Below are positions 5,603 to 13,592 of a stretch of 14,566 nt of DNA, piece after piece. Source of the DNA: an uncultured Burkholderiales Genera incertae sedis bacterium (GTDB taxonomy: Bacteria > Pseudomonadota > Gammaproteobacteria > Burkholderiales > Eutrophovitaceae); the NCBI GenBank assembly GCA_905479505.1, contig CAJQMS010000132.1, positions 1 to 14,566 on the forward strand. Reading direction: 5' to 3'. The notes under the pieces are model-generated. The model had not been told where the DNA came from, did no database searches, and was given only the letters and a program-made list of their open reading frames with translations. A program made the position numbers and the translations under genes. Numbering within the stretch: position 1 is the stretch's first letter; each line of letters opens with the position of its first letter.

Positions 5603-6343
5603 ATGTGTATCGGTGAATATTTAAAGCGACTATTTTTTGATAATTTTCAAAAACTAATAGTTCGTATTCTGTTTTTTTTCGGGTTATTTTTGACGGGATT
5701 CATTCCGCAATCATTCGCTACCGATGCCCGCATAAACCCCTCTTTTGATTGTCACAGCGAGATATCTCCAACGCAAACCGTTATATGTGATAGCAAAGTC
5801 CTATCGTTATTAGATTTTGAATTGTCTAAACATATCAGCGGACTTAGGCAATTGCTAACTCGAACGCAGTACCTTGTTGAAGCGAGAACTTTCGTTGAGA
5901 AACGGGACAATTGTATTGTTGACGCTGGGTGTATACAGAAAATCTACGAAGCTCGGCTTTGGAAAGTCAGGGCGCGTGTGGGCGATCTTCATCGGCTAGA
6001 AGGCTCTTGGGTTAGTAAAACGAATGGCCAGATTAAGATCGTAAAAATAGCGGATGTCTACCAATTTCGTAGCTTAAGTCTCGCTTCTATTGAGAGTTAC
6101 TGTGTGTCCGGAAACTCTGAATCTATCTCACGAAGCATTGATATAGACGCGTGGGATATGGAAGATGATGAAGTACGAATTCAATGGGCAAACTCGTGTG
6201 CGTGGTCTGTGCGTTTGGACAAACAGCACCTCGTCGTTAGCGAGACAAACAGCTGTTCGCACGAGGATCAGATTTTTTTAGGGGCTTACCGTAAAGGCGA
6301 GCCAAACAATCTTGATTACGTGTGTTTTGATCTGAAGTATTAA
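5603..6343 (+). CDS. Secreted two-part protein with LprI/DUF1311-like N-terminal domain
   Basis: A 246-residue protein with a long N-region, a hydrophobic segment at about 18-33 and a likely signal cleavage after SFA at residue 39. Residues 44-130 follow the LprI/DUF1311 layout: PSFDC, a short gap, VICDS, LLDFEL, then an RDNC...C...IYEARL end, with C50, C62, C104 and C110 as the conserved pair-forming cysteines. Residues 131-246 form a second part that looks beta-rich, starts LEGSWVS and has four more cysteines (C167, C199, C218, C241). I do not recognise it. Eight mature cysteines imply a disulfide-stabilised periplasmic or surface protein. LprI of Mycobacterium is a lysozyme inhibitor, but the family is broad and that function cannot be assumed here. 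The ATG at 5603 has no good ribosome binding site, so expression may be low or the start may differ. Confidence 0.78.
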   Translation: MCIGEYLKRLFFDNFQKLIVRILFFFGLFLTGFIPQSFATDARINPSFDCHSEISPTQTVICDSKVLSLLDFELSKHISGLRQLLTRTQYLVEARTFVEKRDNCIVDAGCIQKIYEARLWKVRARVGDLHRLEGSWVSKTNGQIKIVKIADVYQFRSLSLASIESYCVSGNSESISRSIDIDAWDMEDDEVRIQWANSCAWSVRLDKQHLVVSETNSCSHEDQIFLGAYRKGEPNNLDYVCFDLKY

Positions 6344-6390
6344 TCGTTAACTATTTATTAGCGGAGTAAAATAAATTCGCTATATTCCGA

Positions 6391-6452
6391 GTTGATTGAT
6401 TCACCCGTATAGGATGAACTAAAGGGTCCGTATGATTGAGGGAATAATCAAC
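6391..6452 (+). promoter_or_regulatory. Structured region upstream of the aldehyde dehydrogenase
   Basis: GTTGATTGATTC (6391-6402) is nearly the reverse complement of GAATAATCAAC (6442-6452), with one bulge. Inside it ACCC (6403-6406) can pair with GGGT (6424-6427). The interior also holds two similar words, CCGTATAGGATGA and CCGTATGATTGA. This may be an operator pair or a leader fold, ending 43 nt before the start codon. Confidence 0.3.
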
Positions 6453-6495
6453 TAGGTTACATAAGCGAGTAACAAATGGTGAAAGGGAGGCAAGG

Positions 6496-7938
6496 ATGAT
6501 GCGAGATAAATATTTGAATTACATCGCAGGGGAATGGGTGGATGGGCCTGATGTCGCACAAAACATCAATCCCTCAGATATCAGTGACGTCATTGCGGAT
6601 TATGTGAGGGCTGACAGACCTCAAACAATCGACGCGATTAACGCCGCTTCTAATGCGGCTGAAAGTTGGCGAAATTTCGGCGTTCAGGCCCGCTCAGATC
6701 TCCTGGACTCAATCGGTAATAAATTGCTTAATCAAAAAGAGTCTATTGGCTCTCTTTTATCTCGGGAAGAGGGCAAAACACTACCTGAAGGTATTGGAGA
6801 GGTCACTAGAGCTGGGCATATTTTCAAATTCTTTGCGGGAGAGGTGCTCAGGCAAGCTGGCGATTTATTATCGTCGGTAAGGCCTGGTATTGATGTGGAG
6901 ATTGTCAGGGAGCCTATGGGAGTCATCGGTATCATAGCGCCTTGGAATTTTCCAGCTGCGATTCCTGCATGGAAGATTGCTCCAGCTCTAGCTTATGGTA
7001 ATTGTGTGGTTTTCAAGCCAGCCGATCTCGTTCCGGGTACGGCCCATGCAATCTCTAAAATCATAGTCGATTCGGGTATCCCAAGTGGGGTATTTAATTT
7101 TGTCATGGGAAGGGGGAGTGTCGTTGGCGAGGAAATAGTCTCAAATCAGAGAGTCGATGCGATAACTTTTACAGGCTCGGTTGAAACTGGCCAGCGAGTC
7201 GCACAAACTGCTGTGGCGCGAATGGCTAAGTTCCAGCTAGAAATGGGGGGTAAGAACCCGTTAGTTGTGCTGGATGACGCAGACTTAACCAATGCGGTTG
7301 AGTGTGCTGTGAATGGTGCTTACTATTCAACAGGGCAACGCTGCACCGCCTCATCTCGTTTAGTTGTTACCGACAGTATTTACAATCAATTTGTTGAAGC
7401 ACTTATCAATCGTTTGGACGGTTTAAAAATAGGTAACGCGATAGATCCAAACACGGATGTTGGTCCAGTCGTAGATAAAAACCAGCTTAATCAAGATCTC
7501 AATTGTATTAAAGAAGCTGAGCGAGAAGGAGCATCACTCGCATTTGGCGGTAATTTGCTTAAACGTGATACTGAGGGCTTTTACTTACAGCCGGCGTTAT
7601 TCACCGAAACTAATAACAATATGAGAATCAATAGAGAGGAGGTCTTCGGACCTGTAGCCTCAGTTATTCGTGTTAGAGATTACGATGAGGCACTGGCCGT
7701 TGCAAACGATACGGCCTTCGGACTGTCTTCGGGAATATGTACAACTTCTTTAAAATATGCGGCGCACTACAGACGAAATGCTCAAGCTGGAATGGTGATG
7801 GTCAATTTGCCTACGGCTGGAGTTGATTATCACGTACCATTCGGCGGTCGAAAAGGATCAAGCTATGGCTCAAGAGAGCAGGGTAGATACGCTCAAGAAT
7901 TCTATACAACGGTCAAAACCAATTATGTCGGCTCTTAA
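6496..7938 (+). CDS. NAD(P)-dependent aldehyde dehydrogenase, probably alpha-ketoglutaric semialdehyde (2,5-dioxopentanoate) dehydrogenase
   Basis: A 480-residue aldehyde dehydrogenase with all core residues: N151 in PWNFP, K174 in VVFKPAD for the cofactor, FTGS at 225-228, general base E249 in LEMGGKNP, and catalytic C283 in GQRCTASSR. The stretches CTASSRL, MRINREEVFGPVASVIRV and NLPTAGVDYHVPFGGRKGS are those I associate with KGSA dehydrogenases, which convert alpha-ketoglutaric semialdehyde to 2-oxoglutarate in sugar-acid and hydroxyproline catabolism. Substrate assignment is by recalled family resemblance; the ALDH family itself is certain. AGGGAGG (6484-6490) precedes ATG 6496, and ATG 6499 is an equally spaced alternative. 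The only other candidate pathway enzyme nearby is the dehydratase at 782, and the intermediate 2-keto-3-deoxy-acid dehydratase is absent. The gene is followed by its own terminator. Confidence 0.93.
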   Translation: MMRDKYLNYIAGEWVDGPDVAQNINPSDISDVIADYVRADRPQTIDAINAASNAAESWRNFGVQARSDLLDSIGNKLLNQKESIGSLLSREEGKTLPEGIGEVTRAGHIFKFFAGEVLRQAGDLLSSVRPGIDVEIVREPMGVIGIIAPWNFPAAIPAWKIAPALAYGNCVVFKPADLVPGTAHAISKIIVDSGIPSGVFNFVMGRGSVVGEEIVSNQRVDAITFTGSVETGQRVAQTAVARMAKFQLEMGGKNPLVVLDDADLTNAVECAVNGAYYSTGQRCTASSRLVVTDSIYNQFVEALINRLDGLKIGNAIDPNTDVGPVVDKNQLNQDLNCIKEAEREGASLAFGGNLLKRDTEGFYLQPALFTETNNNMRINREEVFGPVASVIRVRDYDEALAVANDTAFGLSSGICTTSLKYAAHYRRNAQAGMVMVNLPTAGVDYHVPFGGRKGSSYGSREQGRYAQEFYTTVKTNYVGS

Positions 7939-7971
7939 ACGTTAAATGCATGTTTGGATTACATCTAGTCA

Positions 7972-8002
7972 GCAGATCCTGAACTTGGGATTTGCTTTTT
8001 TT
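7972..8002 (+). terminator. Rho-independent terminator after the aldehyde dehydrogenase gene
   Basis: GCAGATCCT (7972-7980) pairs with GGGATTTGC (7987-7995), nine pairs including two G-U, around a 6-nt loop, followed directly by seven T (7996-8002). It lies 33 nt after the aldehyde dehydrogenase stop. The facing minus-strand gene ends at 8112 and shows no obvious terminator of its own. Confidence 0.9.
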
Positions 8003-8111
8003 GCTCGATCCACCACGCCAATATTTTATTTCGAATTTTAACTCACTCAATATGAGCTCGTATGATTCCTTTGACTCTCGTGGCCAGGAGCGTAGAGCGA
8101 TTAATTGTGGT

Positions 8112-9299
8112 TCATGTAATATGCTTTTGGGGGTTTTTTGAAAAGAATGCTAGTGCGAGAGTAGTCCAAAAATCAGCCCCTACAGCTAAAATCTCGTCGT
8201 TAAAGTCATAGTTAGGGTTGTGGACCATACAAGCCCCATTGCCGTCGCCGGCGCCATTACCAATTAAGAAATAGCAACCAGGAACTTGTTGCAACATGAA
8301 GGCGAAATCCTCACTGCCCATTAACATCGGGCCACTGGGGTTTACGCCGCTTGCAGGGGCCATCGCTTGAGCTGTTGCAATAGCGAAATCGGTCGCCGCG
8401 GAGTCATTGACTAGGACGGCGTAACCTTGTCGCCACTCAATTTCGGCTGTCAGGCCATAGCTCTCCGCTTGGCCATAAATGATCGCTTTGACTTTTGATT
8501 CCAAAAGAGTTCGCGCCTCTGGATCGAGCGCGCGAACACTGATTTCTAGGGTTGCGTGAGCAGGAATCACGTTGTTGGCGTGTCCTGCGTTAATGGCGCC
8601 GACGGTTACAACGGCAGAGTGTAGTGGGTTAATGTTGCGAGAAACAACCGTTTGAAGGGCCATCACGATCGAAGCAGCAGCCACTACCGGGTCATCCGCA
8701 AGGTGTGGCATAGCGCCGTGGCCACCCCGGCCAGTCAGTGTCACCGATGCATAGTCGGATGACGCCATCGTTGGGCCCTTTCGAAAAACTAATTGTCCTG
8801 CAGTTATACCTGGCATGTTGTGGGCCGCAAAGATCATGTCACACGGGAAGCGCGTGAACAGACCATCTTCCATCATTTTCAGCGCACCGCCACCGCCTTC
8901 CTCTGCAGGCTGAAAAATGAGGTTAAGTGTGCCGTTAAAATCACATTTCTGCGCTAATCGTTTGGCCGCTGCCAGTAGCATTGCAGTGTGGCCATCGTGT
9001 CCGCAGGCGTGCATGAGTCCGGGCTTAGTGCTCGCCCAAGGCAACTGTGTTTGCTCGGAAATAGGCAGGGCATCCATGTCGGCGCGAAGACCCAAGCATG
9101 TGTTAGCGGCACCTCGGCGGAGCTGACCAACGATCCCTGTGCCACCGACACCGGTGGTCACCTTGTAACCCCACGACACCAGTTTTTCAGCGACCAAAGC
9201 TGCGGTCTCGTGCTCTTCGAATGCCAACTCCGGTACACTGTGAATTTGACGCCGCAGAACTACAAATTCGTCGATGAAGGCTTTGTTAGGTGTATTCAC
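8112..9299 (-). CDS. M20D family metallo-amidohydrolase (hippurate hydrolase/N-acyl amino acid deacylase-like)
   Basis: A 395-residue cytoplasmic enzyme of the M20 peptidase D subfamily. It shows LRRQIHSVPELAFEE (15-29), LRADMDALP (71-79), the metal site HACGHDGH (97-104, with C99 and H101 as ligands), PAEEGGGG (131-138, with E133 as the likely base and E134 as ligand), H160 in AAHNMPG and the final ligand H360 in VHNPNY. The dimerisation/lid part, including GRGGHGAMPH, spans about 184-300. Enzymes of this group remove acyl groups from amino acids (hippurate, N-acetyl or IAA conjugates); the actual substrate is unknown. The start is a GTG at 9299, with an in-frame TAA just upstream, and its Shine-Dalgarno sequence is weak. 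It converges on the aldehyde dehydrogenase and appears to be a single-gene unit. Confidence 0.93.
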   Translation of the reverse strand: MNTPNKAFIDEFVVLRRQIHSVPELAFEEHETAALVAEKLVSWGYKVTTGVGGTGIVGQLRRGAANTCLGLRADMDALPISEQTQLPWASTKPGLMHACGHDGHTAMLLAAAKRLAQKCDFNGTLNLIFQPAEEGGGGALKMMEDGLFTRFPCDMIFAAHNMPGITAGQLVFRKGPTMASSDYASVTLTGRGGHGAMPHLADDPVVAAASIVMALQTVVSRNINPLHSAVVTVGAINAGHANNVIPAHATLEISVRALDPEARTLLESKVKAIIYGQAESYGLTAEIEWRQGYAVLVNDSAATDFAIATAQAMAPASGVNPSGPMLMGSEDFAFMLQQVPGCYFLIGNGAGDGNGACMVHNPNYDFNDEILAVGADFWTTLALAFFSKNPQKHIT

Positions 9300-9559
9300 T
9301 GATTACCCATAATCGCGATTGAAAGAAATTTAATTTACCGAAAATATTACAAGCCGACACCTTAAAAGTCCAACGCACTATCGCGAGGTGTGAGACTTAC
9401 AATACCACCACATTTACAACAGTTACGTCTTTCAACCGATTCCCATCTACTATATTGTCAAAGAGATAAGATAGTGAAACCTTATTTAAATTAAAGATAA
9501 ATCGTAAAAACAATAATTTAAGAGTTTTTATTAAGATTATGTGTGACTATAGCTGGCAT
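9300..9559. other. A/T-rich intergenic region upstream of the M20D gene
   Basis: No gene is seen here. The promoter of the minus-strand amidohydrolase should lie in this stretch. On the minus strand a TTGACA occurs (plus positions 9457-9462), but no good -10 follows at the right spacing. A perfect 10-bp palindrome AATCGCGATT sits at 9311-9320, just before the GTG start. The part 9475-9540 is very A/T-rich and has no clear structure. Confidence 0.4.
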
Positions 9560-9592
9560 AAAAAAAGCTGTGTATCGAACACAGCTTTTTTT
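9560..9592 (-). terminator. Bidirectional rho-independent terminator after tRNA-Asn
   Basis: GCTGTGT (9567-9573) pairs perfectly with ACACAGC (9579-9585) around a 5-nt loop. The stem is flanked by seven A on the left (9560-9566) and seven T on the right (9586-9592), so it works in either direction. For the minus-strand tRNA the stem begins 13 nt after the CCA end. Confidence 0.93.
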
Positions 9593-9598
9593 GTACTT

Positions 9599-9674
9599 TG
9601 GCTCCTCGACCTGGACTCGAACCAGGGACCCACTGATTAACAGTCAGTTGCTCTACCAACTGAGCTATCGAGGA
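9599..9674 (-). tRNA. tRNA-Asn (anticodon GUU)
   Basis: A 76-nt cloverleaf on the minus strand. The acceptor arm is TCCTCGA (9668-9674) with TCGAGGA (9603-9609), the discriminator is G, and an encoded CCA ends at 9599. The D-arm carries AGCTCAGTTGGTAGAGC, the anticodon stem is ACTGA/TCAGT with loop CTGTTAA (anticodon GTT), and the T-arm has GGTTCGAGTCC. All canonical positions are intact. It has its own promoter and terminator. Confidence 0.98.
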
Positions 9675-9688
9675 ATTGGAAGGCGCTA

Positions 9689-9717
9689 ATGATAGTGATT
9701 CATTTCACGTTGGTCAA
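9689..9717 (-). promoter_or_regulatory. Sigma-70 promoter of tRNA-Asn with GC-rich discriminator
   Basis: On the minus strand TTGACC (9717-9712) and TATCAT (9694-9689) are separated by exactly 17 nt. The discriminator that follows contains GCGCC, typical of stable-RNA promoters under stringent control. Transcription would start about 6-8 nt before the mature 5' end. The -35 lies 9 nt beyond the aminotransferase stop. Confidence 0.85.
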
Positions 9718-9725
9718 CTAACATA

Positions 9726-10928
9726 TTAATCAACCACATTCGCTATTGCCTCTGATACAAGAGAAATGTTTGAATTATTGAGGGCAGCAACGCAAATACG
9801 TCCACTTTCTACGGCATAAATTGAGTAGTCTTCCCTTAGTTTTACCACTTGTTCTCGCGTTAGGCCTGAATAAGAGAACATTCCTCGTTGCTCGGTGATA
9901 AAAGAAAAGTCAATGCCTGACTTAGACGATACGTTCTCGGACAAGGCAGATCTCATCAATTTAATACGCTCCCGCATCGCTTGAAGCTCTAATTCCCACT
10001 GAGCCCTGAGCTCTGGGCTAGCGAGCACAGTTTCAACTAATGCTCCACTGTAGATCGGAGGATTTGAATAGTTGCTTCGAATGAGACGTTTTATTTGGCT
10101 TTGTACACGCAGCGACTCTTCATCTGTACTTGAGACGACTGAGAGTCCACCGATTCGCTCCCCGTAAAGTGAAAATGATTTTGAAAACGAATTTGAGATT
10201 AGCAAACTCGAGCAGGTTTCAGCAAATAGACGCACTACATAGCCATCTTCCTCAATTGAGTCCCCAAAGCCCTGATAAGCAATATCAAGGAAGGGTATTA
10301 GATCTTGCTCCACAACGACATCCAACACCAGACGCCATTGCTCTCGGCTGAGATCCGCGCCTGTGGGATTGTGGCAACAGGCGTGAAGTAAGACGACCGA
10401 TTGTCTTGGCAGGGTTTTTAACGTCGCGAGCATCTCTTCGAACGCAATCCCTCGGCTCTCGGCATCGTAGTAAGGATATGTATTGACTTTTAGGCCAGCA
10501 TTTTCAAAAATTCCTCGGTGATTTGCCCAGCTCGGGTTGGATATCCAAATGTCAGTGCACTTGACAACTTGTTTTAAAAAATCTGCGCCGATTTTCAAAG
10601 CACCTGTGCCACCAAGCGTTTGAGCAGAGATCATTCTATTTGTACTCAACACTTTAGATTCAGTACCCAACAAAAGCGCCTGAACTAAGTTGTTATATCT
10701 TGCATTCCCGTCAATAGGTTGATAAGCACGAGCTGCCCGTTTGGCTACTAGTACCGTTTCTGCAGCTTGAACACATTCCAGTAAAGGCACGGAACCGTTG
10801 TCGTCATAGTAGACTCCAACGCCCAAGTTGACTTTATCTGGGTTAGTGTCTGATTTATATAGTTCGGTTAGTCCTAAGATAGGATCACTAGGTGCGAGCT
10901 TAACCGCACTAAAAGCAGAAGTATTCAT
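9726..10928 (-). CDS. Class I PLP-dependent aminotransferase (aspartate/aromatic type)
   Basis: A 400-residue cytoplasmic enzyme of the Asp/Tyr aminotransferase subfamily Ia. The PLP Schiff-base Lys is K250 in SNSFSKSFSLYGERIGG, with R258 contacting the phosphate. W133 (NPSWANH), N187 (HNPTG), D215 and Y218 (LDIAYQG) surround the cofactor. R284 (IRSNYSNPP) and R377 (SGRICVA) are the two carboxylate-binding arginines, so dicarboxylic substrates are accepted. It transfers amino groups between glutamate and aspartate or aromatic amino acids; Asp versus Tyr preference cannot be settled by eye. The ATG at 10928 has no clear Shine-Dalgarno. It is divergent from uvrB, a neighbourhood I recall from Pseudomonas. 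A TACAAT on the minus strand (plus 10973-10978) is a possible -10. Confidence 0.95.
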   Translation of the reverse strand: MNTSAFSAVKLAPSDPILGLTELYKSDTNPDKVNLGVGVYYDDNGSVPLLECVQAAETVLVAKRAARAYQPIDGNARYNNLVQALLLGTESKVLSTNRMISAQTLGGTGALKIGADFLKQVVKCTDIWISNPSWANHRGIFENAGLKVNTYPYYDAESRGIAFEEMLATLKTLPRQSVVLLHACCHNPTGADLSREQWRLVLDVVVEQDLIPFLDIAYQGFGDSIEEDGYVVRLFAETCSSLLISNSFSKSFSLYGERIGGLSVVSSTDEESLRVQSQIKRLIRSNYSNPPIYSGALVETVLASPELRAQWELELQAMRERIKLMRSALSENVSSKSGIDFSFITEQRGMFSYSGLTREQVVKLREDYSIYAVESGRICVAALNNSNISLVSEAIANVVD

Positions 10929-11025
10929 ATACTAGTCACTGGTAGAATGTAGTTTGAAAATAATCGCGCGTTATTGTACCGCACGCACTCATGTAAGTTC
11001 TACAAGAAACAAGGTTTACATCATT
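10929..11025. promoter_or_regulatory. Divergent aminotransferase/uvrB promoter region
   Basis: If uvrB starts at TTG 11026, 97 bp remain for both promoters; if it starts at 10954, only 25 bp do, which argues for the later start. A CGCGCG core (10965-10970) is flanked by AATAA (10959-10963) and TTATT (10971-10975), an imperfect palindrome that could bind a regulator. I see no LexA box of the CTGT-N8-ACAG type. Confidence 0.4.
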
Positions 11026-13059
11026 TTGTCCTCAGAAAATTTAGTTAGATTTCCAAATAGTCCATTCCTACTGAATAAATTATTTGAACCTTCAGGGGAT
11101 CAACCGAAGGCCATTAACGCACTTCTAGAAGGCTTGGAAGGCAACATGTCTCACCAGACGTTACTGGGCGTAACCGGATCTGGGAAGACATATACGATGG
11201 CCAATGTGATCGCCAATTCTGGCCGTCCTGCGATTATTATGGCTCCTAATAAAACACTAGCTGCTCAGTTATATTCCGAATTTAAAGAATTTTTCCCTAA
11301 AAATTCAGTTGAGTATTTCGTCTCTTATTATGATTATTTCCAGCCCGAAGCATATGTACCTTCTCGTGACCTTTTTATTGAAAAGGATTCCAGTATTAAT
11401 GAGCATGTCGAACAAATGCGCTTGTCCGCAACGAAGTCTTTAATTGAGCGTGATGACTCAATAGTCGTTGCAAGTGTGTCATGCATATATGGTATCGGTA
11501 ACCCCGTTGACTACCATGGCATGATTTTGCACCTGGTGGAAGGGGAGGAGATTGGTCAAAGAAAGATAATCAAGCGTTTAGCAGAAATGCAGTATGAGAG
11601 AAATGAAGTGGATTTCCACAGAAAGGTGTTTAGAGTAAGGGGAGATATTATTGATATATTTCCGTCGGAAAACAGCGAACATGCCATTCGAGTTTCTTTG
11701 TTTGACGATGAGATCGAATCACTCTCCATTTTCGACCCGCTTACCGGCCATATTATTAAAAAGGTTAAACGGTATACGGTCTACCCCTCAAGCCACTACG
11801 TCACGCCCCGAGAGACAGTTCTTCGTGCGATTGAAGCAATCAAGTTGGAGTTGAAGGAGCGTATCGGACAATTTCAAAAAAACAGTCTGCTCTTGGAGTT
11901 GCAGAGAATTGAACAACGCACAAAATTTGATTTAGAGATGCTTGTAGAGATGGGTTTTTGTAAGGGCATCGAGAATTACTCTAGGCATTTGTCTGGTCGA
12001 AATGAGGGCGATCCTCCTCCGACATTAATTGATTACCTTCCAAAAAATGCAATTATGTTCATGGATGAATCTCACGTTACTGCCCCTCAAATTGGGGGTA
12101 TGTATAAAGGGGATAGAGCTCGAAAAGAAAATTTGGTGAATTATGGGTTTCGATTGCCCTCTGCACTTGATAACCGTCCGCTACGTTTTGACGAGTTTGA
12201 GAAATTAATGCCTCAGACTATATTTGTCTCGGCAACTCCATCAGACTATGAAAGTCGAACACAACAACAAGTTGTAGAACAAGTTGTGCGTCCCACGGGT
12301 CTTGTAGATCCACACCTAGAAGTTCGCCCCGCTAGTAGTCAAGTGGATGATCTGCTATCAGAAATTCATGTAAGAGCAAAACTTCATGAGCGTGTTCTTG
12401 TTACAACATTAACGAAGCGAATGTCCGAGGATTTAACAGATTACCTGTCAGAGAATGGAGTTTCTGTTCGTTATTTACATTCTGATATAGATACAGTTGA
12501 ACGGGTTGAAATCATTCGGGATTTAAGGCTTGGAGAATTTGATGTGCTTGTAGGGATTAATTTGTTGCGAGAGGGTTTAGACATCCCTGAGGTTTCTCTC
12601 GTGGCAATCCTCGATGCAGACAAGGAAGGTTTTTTGCGCTCAGAGCGGTCACTCATTCAGACCATTGGGCGTGCAGCTCGTCATATTAACGGACGAGCAA
12701 TTATGTACGGAGACAAGATCACACGCTCTATGCAGAAAGCGATTGATGAGACAGATAGGCGACGGGTAAAACAGCTTGCTTTCAACGAAAAGCATGGCAT
12801 CACGCCAACCGGTATCAACACGCGTGTAAAAGATTTAATTGAAGGAGTTTTCTCGGAGAAAGAAGCAAATCGTAACGGTAGAGAGAAGGTCGATAAACAA
12901 ACGGAGATTAAGTCAGAATCAGATTTAATGGTTGAGATGAAGCGGGTTGAAAAACGTATGAGAGAAGCAGCCAAAAATTTAGAGTTTGAAAAAGCTGCCG
13001 AATATAGAGATACCTTAAAGTCACTTAAGACTCAGTTTATATCGGGCGCTCCTATTTAA
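11026..13059 (+). CDS. uvrB: UvrABC excinuclease subunit B
   Basis: UvrB receives damaged DNA from UvrA, verifies the lesion with its ATPase and beta-hairpin, and recruits UvrC for nucleotide excision repair. Numbered from TTG 11026 (677 residues, near the usual 670): family similarity starts at [11 protein letters not shown] (17-27), Walker A GVTGSGKT at 48-55, the beta-hairpin [12 protein letters not shown] near 101-112 followed by [13 protein letters not shown], the DESH box at 347-350, SATPSDYE, the helicase motif with IGRAARH, and a C-terminal UVR coiled-coil (about 629-668) that contacts UvrC. The frame also opens at TTG 10954, adding 24 residues without family resemblance; neither TTG has a strong Shine-Dalgarno, and 11026 is preferred on length. 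It is followed after 22 nt by a phosphatase gene and may be co-transcribed with it. Confidence 0.96.
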   Translation: MSSENLVRFPNSPFLLNKLFEPSGDQPKAINALLEGLEGNMSHQTLLGVTGSGKTYTMANVIANSGRPAIIMAPNKTLAAQLYSEFKEFFPKNSVEYFVSYYDYFQPEAYVPSRDLFIEKDSSINEHVEQMRLSATKSLIERDDSIVVASVSCIYGIGNPVDYHGMILHLVEGEEIGQRKIIKRLAEMQYERNEVDFHRKVFRVRGDIIDIFPSENSEHAIRVSLFDDEIESLSIFDPLTGHIIKKVKRYTVYPSSHYVTPRETVLRAIEAIKLELKERIGQFQKNSLLLELQRIEQRTKFDLEMLVEMGFCKGIENYSRHLSGRNEGDPPPTLIDYLPKNAIMFMDESHVTAPQIGGMYKGDRARKENLVNYGFRLPSALDNRPLRFDEFEKLMPQTIFVSATPSDYESRTQQQVVEQVVRPTGLVDPHLEVRPASSQVDDLLSEIHVRAKLHERVLVTTLTKRMSEDLTDYLSENGVSVRYLHSDIDTVERVEIIRDLRLGEFDVLVGINLLREGLDIPEVSLVAILDADKEGFLRSERSLIQTIGRAARHINGRAIMYGDKITRSMQKAIDETDRRRVKQLAFNEKHGITPTGINTRVKDLIEGVFSEKEANRNGREKVDKQTEIKSESDLMVEMKRVEKRMREAAKNLEFEKAAEYRDTLKSLKTQFISGAPI

Positions 13060-13081
13060 ATTTGTCGACCTTTTAAAAGCA

Positions 13082-13549
13082 ATGAAAGTTTTAGTCGTTT
13101 GTACTGGTAACATTTGTCGATCACCGACCGGCCAGATTGTGCTGGAAAAAAAAGCTGCAGAGATGCTTGCCGCTGATGATTTTTATTGCGAATCGGCAGG
13201 CACTCACAGCTATCACATTGGAGCGGCTCCTGACCAGAGAAGCCAAAGTGTTGCATCCCTCCAAGGTTATGACATGAGTCAATGTCGTGCTCAGCATTTA
13301 CGCATTGATGATTTTTCTAAATACGATATCTTTTTAGCTATGGATACTGACCATTACAAGATAATTCAGAGTTTAAAGCCTAAGGAGAACAATTCACGGG
13401 TATTTTTATTTATGGAGTTTAGTCGAAAATATTCCCGAGAGAGTGTTCCTGACCCTTATTACGGAGATACCGAGGGATTTAAACACGTACTTCAAATGAT
13501 TGAAGAGGGAGCGGATACATTTTTAAGAGAAATGTACCCGTCCTCATAA
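13082..13549 (+). CDS. Low-molecular-weight protein tyrosine phosphatase
   Basis: A 155-residue cytoplasmic phosphatase. The CX5R(S) phosphate loop is right at the N-terminus: C7-T-G-N-I-C-R13-S14-P. The general acid is D124 in VPDPYYG, and the stretch SAGTHSYHIGAAPDQRS (38-54) is the usual second landmark. Length and motifs are typical of the family, which removes phosphate from protein tyrosines and, in some bacteria, regulates exopolysaccharide kinases or arginine phosphorylation; no such partner is in view. It begins 22 nt after uvrB on the same strand with a poor ribosome binding site, so it probably relies on the uvrB transcript. It converges on rne. Phosphatase genes of this type sit near rne/murB in Pseudomonas, from memory, so the pairing with rne looks ancestral. 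Confidence 0.95.
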   Translation: MKVLVVCTGNICRSPTGQIVLEKKAAEMLAADDFYCESAGTHSYHIGAAPDQRSQSVASLQGYDMSQCRAQHLRIDDFSKYDIFLAMDTDHYKIIQSLKPKENNSRVFLFMEFSRKYSRESVPDPYYGDTEGFKHVLQMIEEGADTFLREMYPSS

Positions 13550-13592
13550 GTATTTAGTTCCTAGTTAACAGTAAATCCGACTGGAGCTTGTA

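Noticed and set aside
5137..6343. Type VI effector/immunity cassette
   Set aside because: The immunity-like and inhibitor-like families suggest it, but there is no effector, VgrG, PAAR or other secretion gene in the window.
8988..9302. 104-codon plus-strand open frame opposite the amidohydrolase
   Set aside because: It is a shadow of the M20D gene across its metal-binding region; the protein has no recognisable features.
9311..9320. Perfect 10-bp palindrome AATCGCGATT before the amidohydrolase start
   Set aside because: About a dozen perfect 10-bp palindromes are expected by chance in a window of this size, and nothing else marks this one as an operator.
1..9674. Genomic island inserted at tRNA-Asn
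   Set aside because: No integrase is present and I found no second copy of the tRNA 3' end by eye; the accessory look of the left side alone does not show transfer.
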